A stretch of 22,859 bases of DNA from Weizmannia acidilactici (GTDB taxonomy: Bacteria; Bacillota; Bacilli; Bacillales; Bacillaceae_C): NCBI RefSeq assembly GCF_008974225.1, contig NZ_BKZR01000050.1:1-22859 (forward strand), read 5' to 3'. Each line of letters opens with the position of its first letter. The stretch's first letter is position 1. The notes below the pieces were generated by a model. That model made no database searches. It was not told where the DNA came from and was given only the letters and a program-made list of their open reading frames with translations. Made by a program: the position numbers and the translations under genes. Shown in pieces: positions 22,854-22,859 of the stretch.

Positions 22854-22859
22854 ATTATA
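22854..22859 (-). promoter_or_regulatory. Partial promoter of dps at window edge
   Basis: On the minus strand the last six bases read TATAAT, a perfect -10, 45 bases before the start codon. The -35 and any PerR box would lie outside the window. Confidence 0.4.

Overview
The window comes from a low-GC, endospore-forming member of the Bacillaceae. Supporting signs are strong GGAGG-type ribosome sites, intrinsic terminators, two DUF4183 spore-surface-type proteins, a YxjG/YxjH-type methionine synthase, a Dps protein, and a zinc alcohol dehydrogenase very like AdhT of thermophilic Geobacillus/Bacillus. A moderately thermophilic lineage is plausible but is an inference. No phage or plasmid backbone is visible.

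Region 1 (about 1-10.8 kb) is an AT-rich surface-glycan locus. It holds a divergent pair of DUF4183 genes, a CotSA-like GT4 glycosyltransferase coupled to an unrecognised protein made of five 50-residue repeats, a UDP-sugar epimerase-like SDR, a DUF1796 papain-like protein, a CapD/PseB-like nucleotide-sugar 4,6-dehydratase and a second SDR epimerase/reductase. A sigma-K-like promoter precedes the glycosyltransferase. The simplest reading is a late mother-cell locus that makes a sugar and attaches it to the spore surface. A decayed IS110 element and a decayed IS3 element now split what was probably a longer transcription unit.

Region 2 (about 10.8-13.1 kb) is a mobile-DNA graveyard. It has a tRNA-3'-end-like fragment, an IS5-family transposase remnant with two stops, a broken DUF1259 gene, and a complete-looking group IIC intron of about 654 bp. 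The intron has lost almost all of its reverse transcriptase. It sits just behind a perfect terminator hairpin and abuts the stop codon of the next gene.

Region 3 (13.1-14.2 kb) is a MetE-C-like methionine synthase gene with a sigma-A promoter.

Region 4 (14.6-20.2 kb) is an alcohol/aldehyde module. An iron-dependent alcohol dehydrogenase, a soluble GAF/PAS histidine kinase and an NtrC-type sigma-54 activator form one operon. Converging on it is a zinc alcohol dehydrogenase gene with a clear -24/-12 (GG-N10-GC) promoter and a perfect palindrome about 65 bp further upstream. The likely circuit is that the two-component system senses a cytoplasmic signal and switches on adh through sigma-54.

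Region 5 (20.2-22.86 kb) has higher GC and looks like core genome: a dispersed-repeat-like intergenic segment, a TSUP (TauE/SafE) permease, a small YrzF-like protein kinase and a Dps ferritin-like protein whose promoter runs off the window edge.
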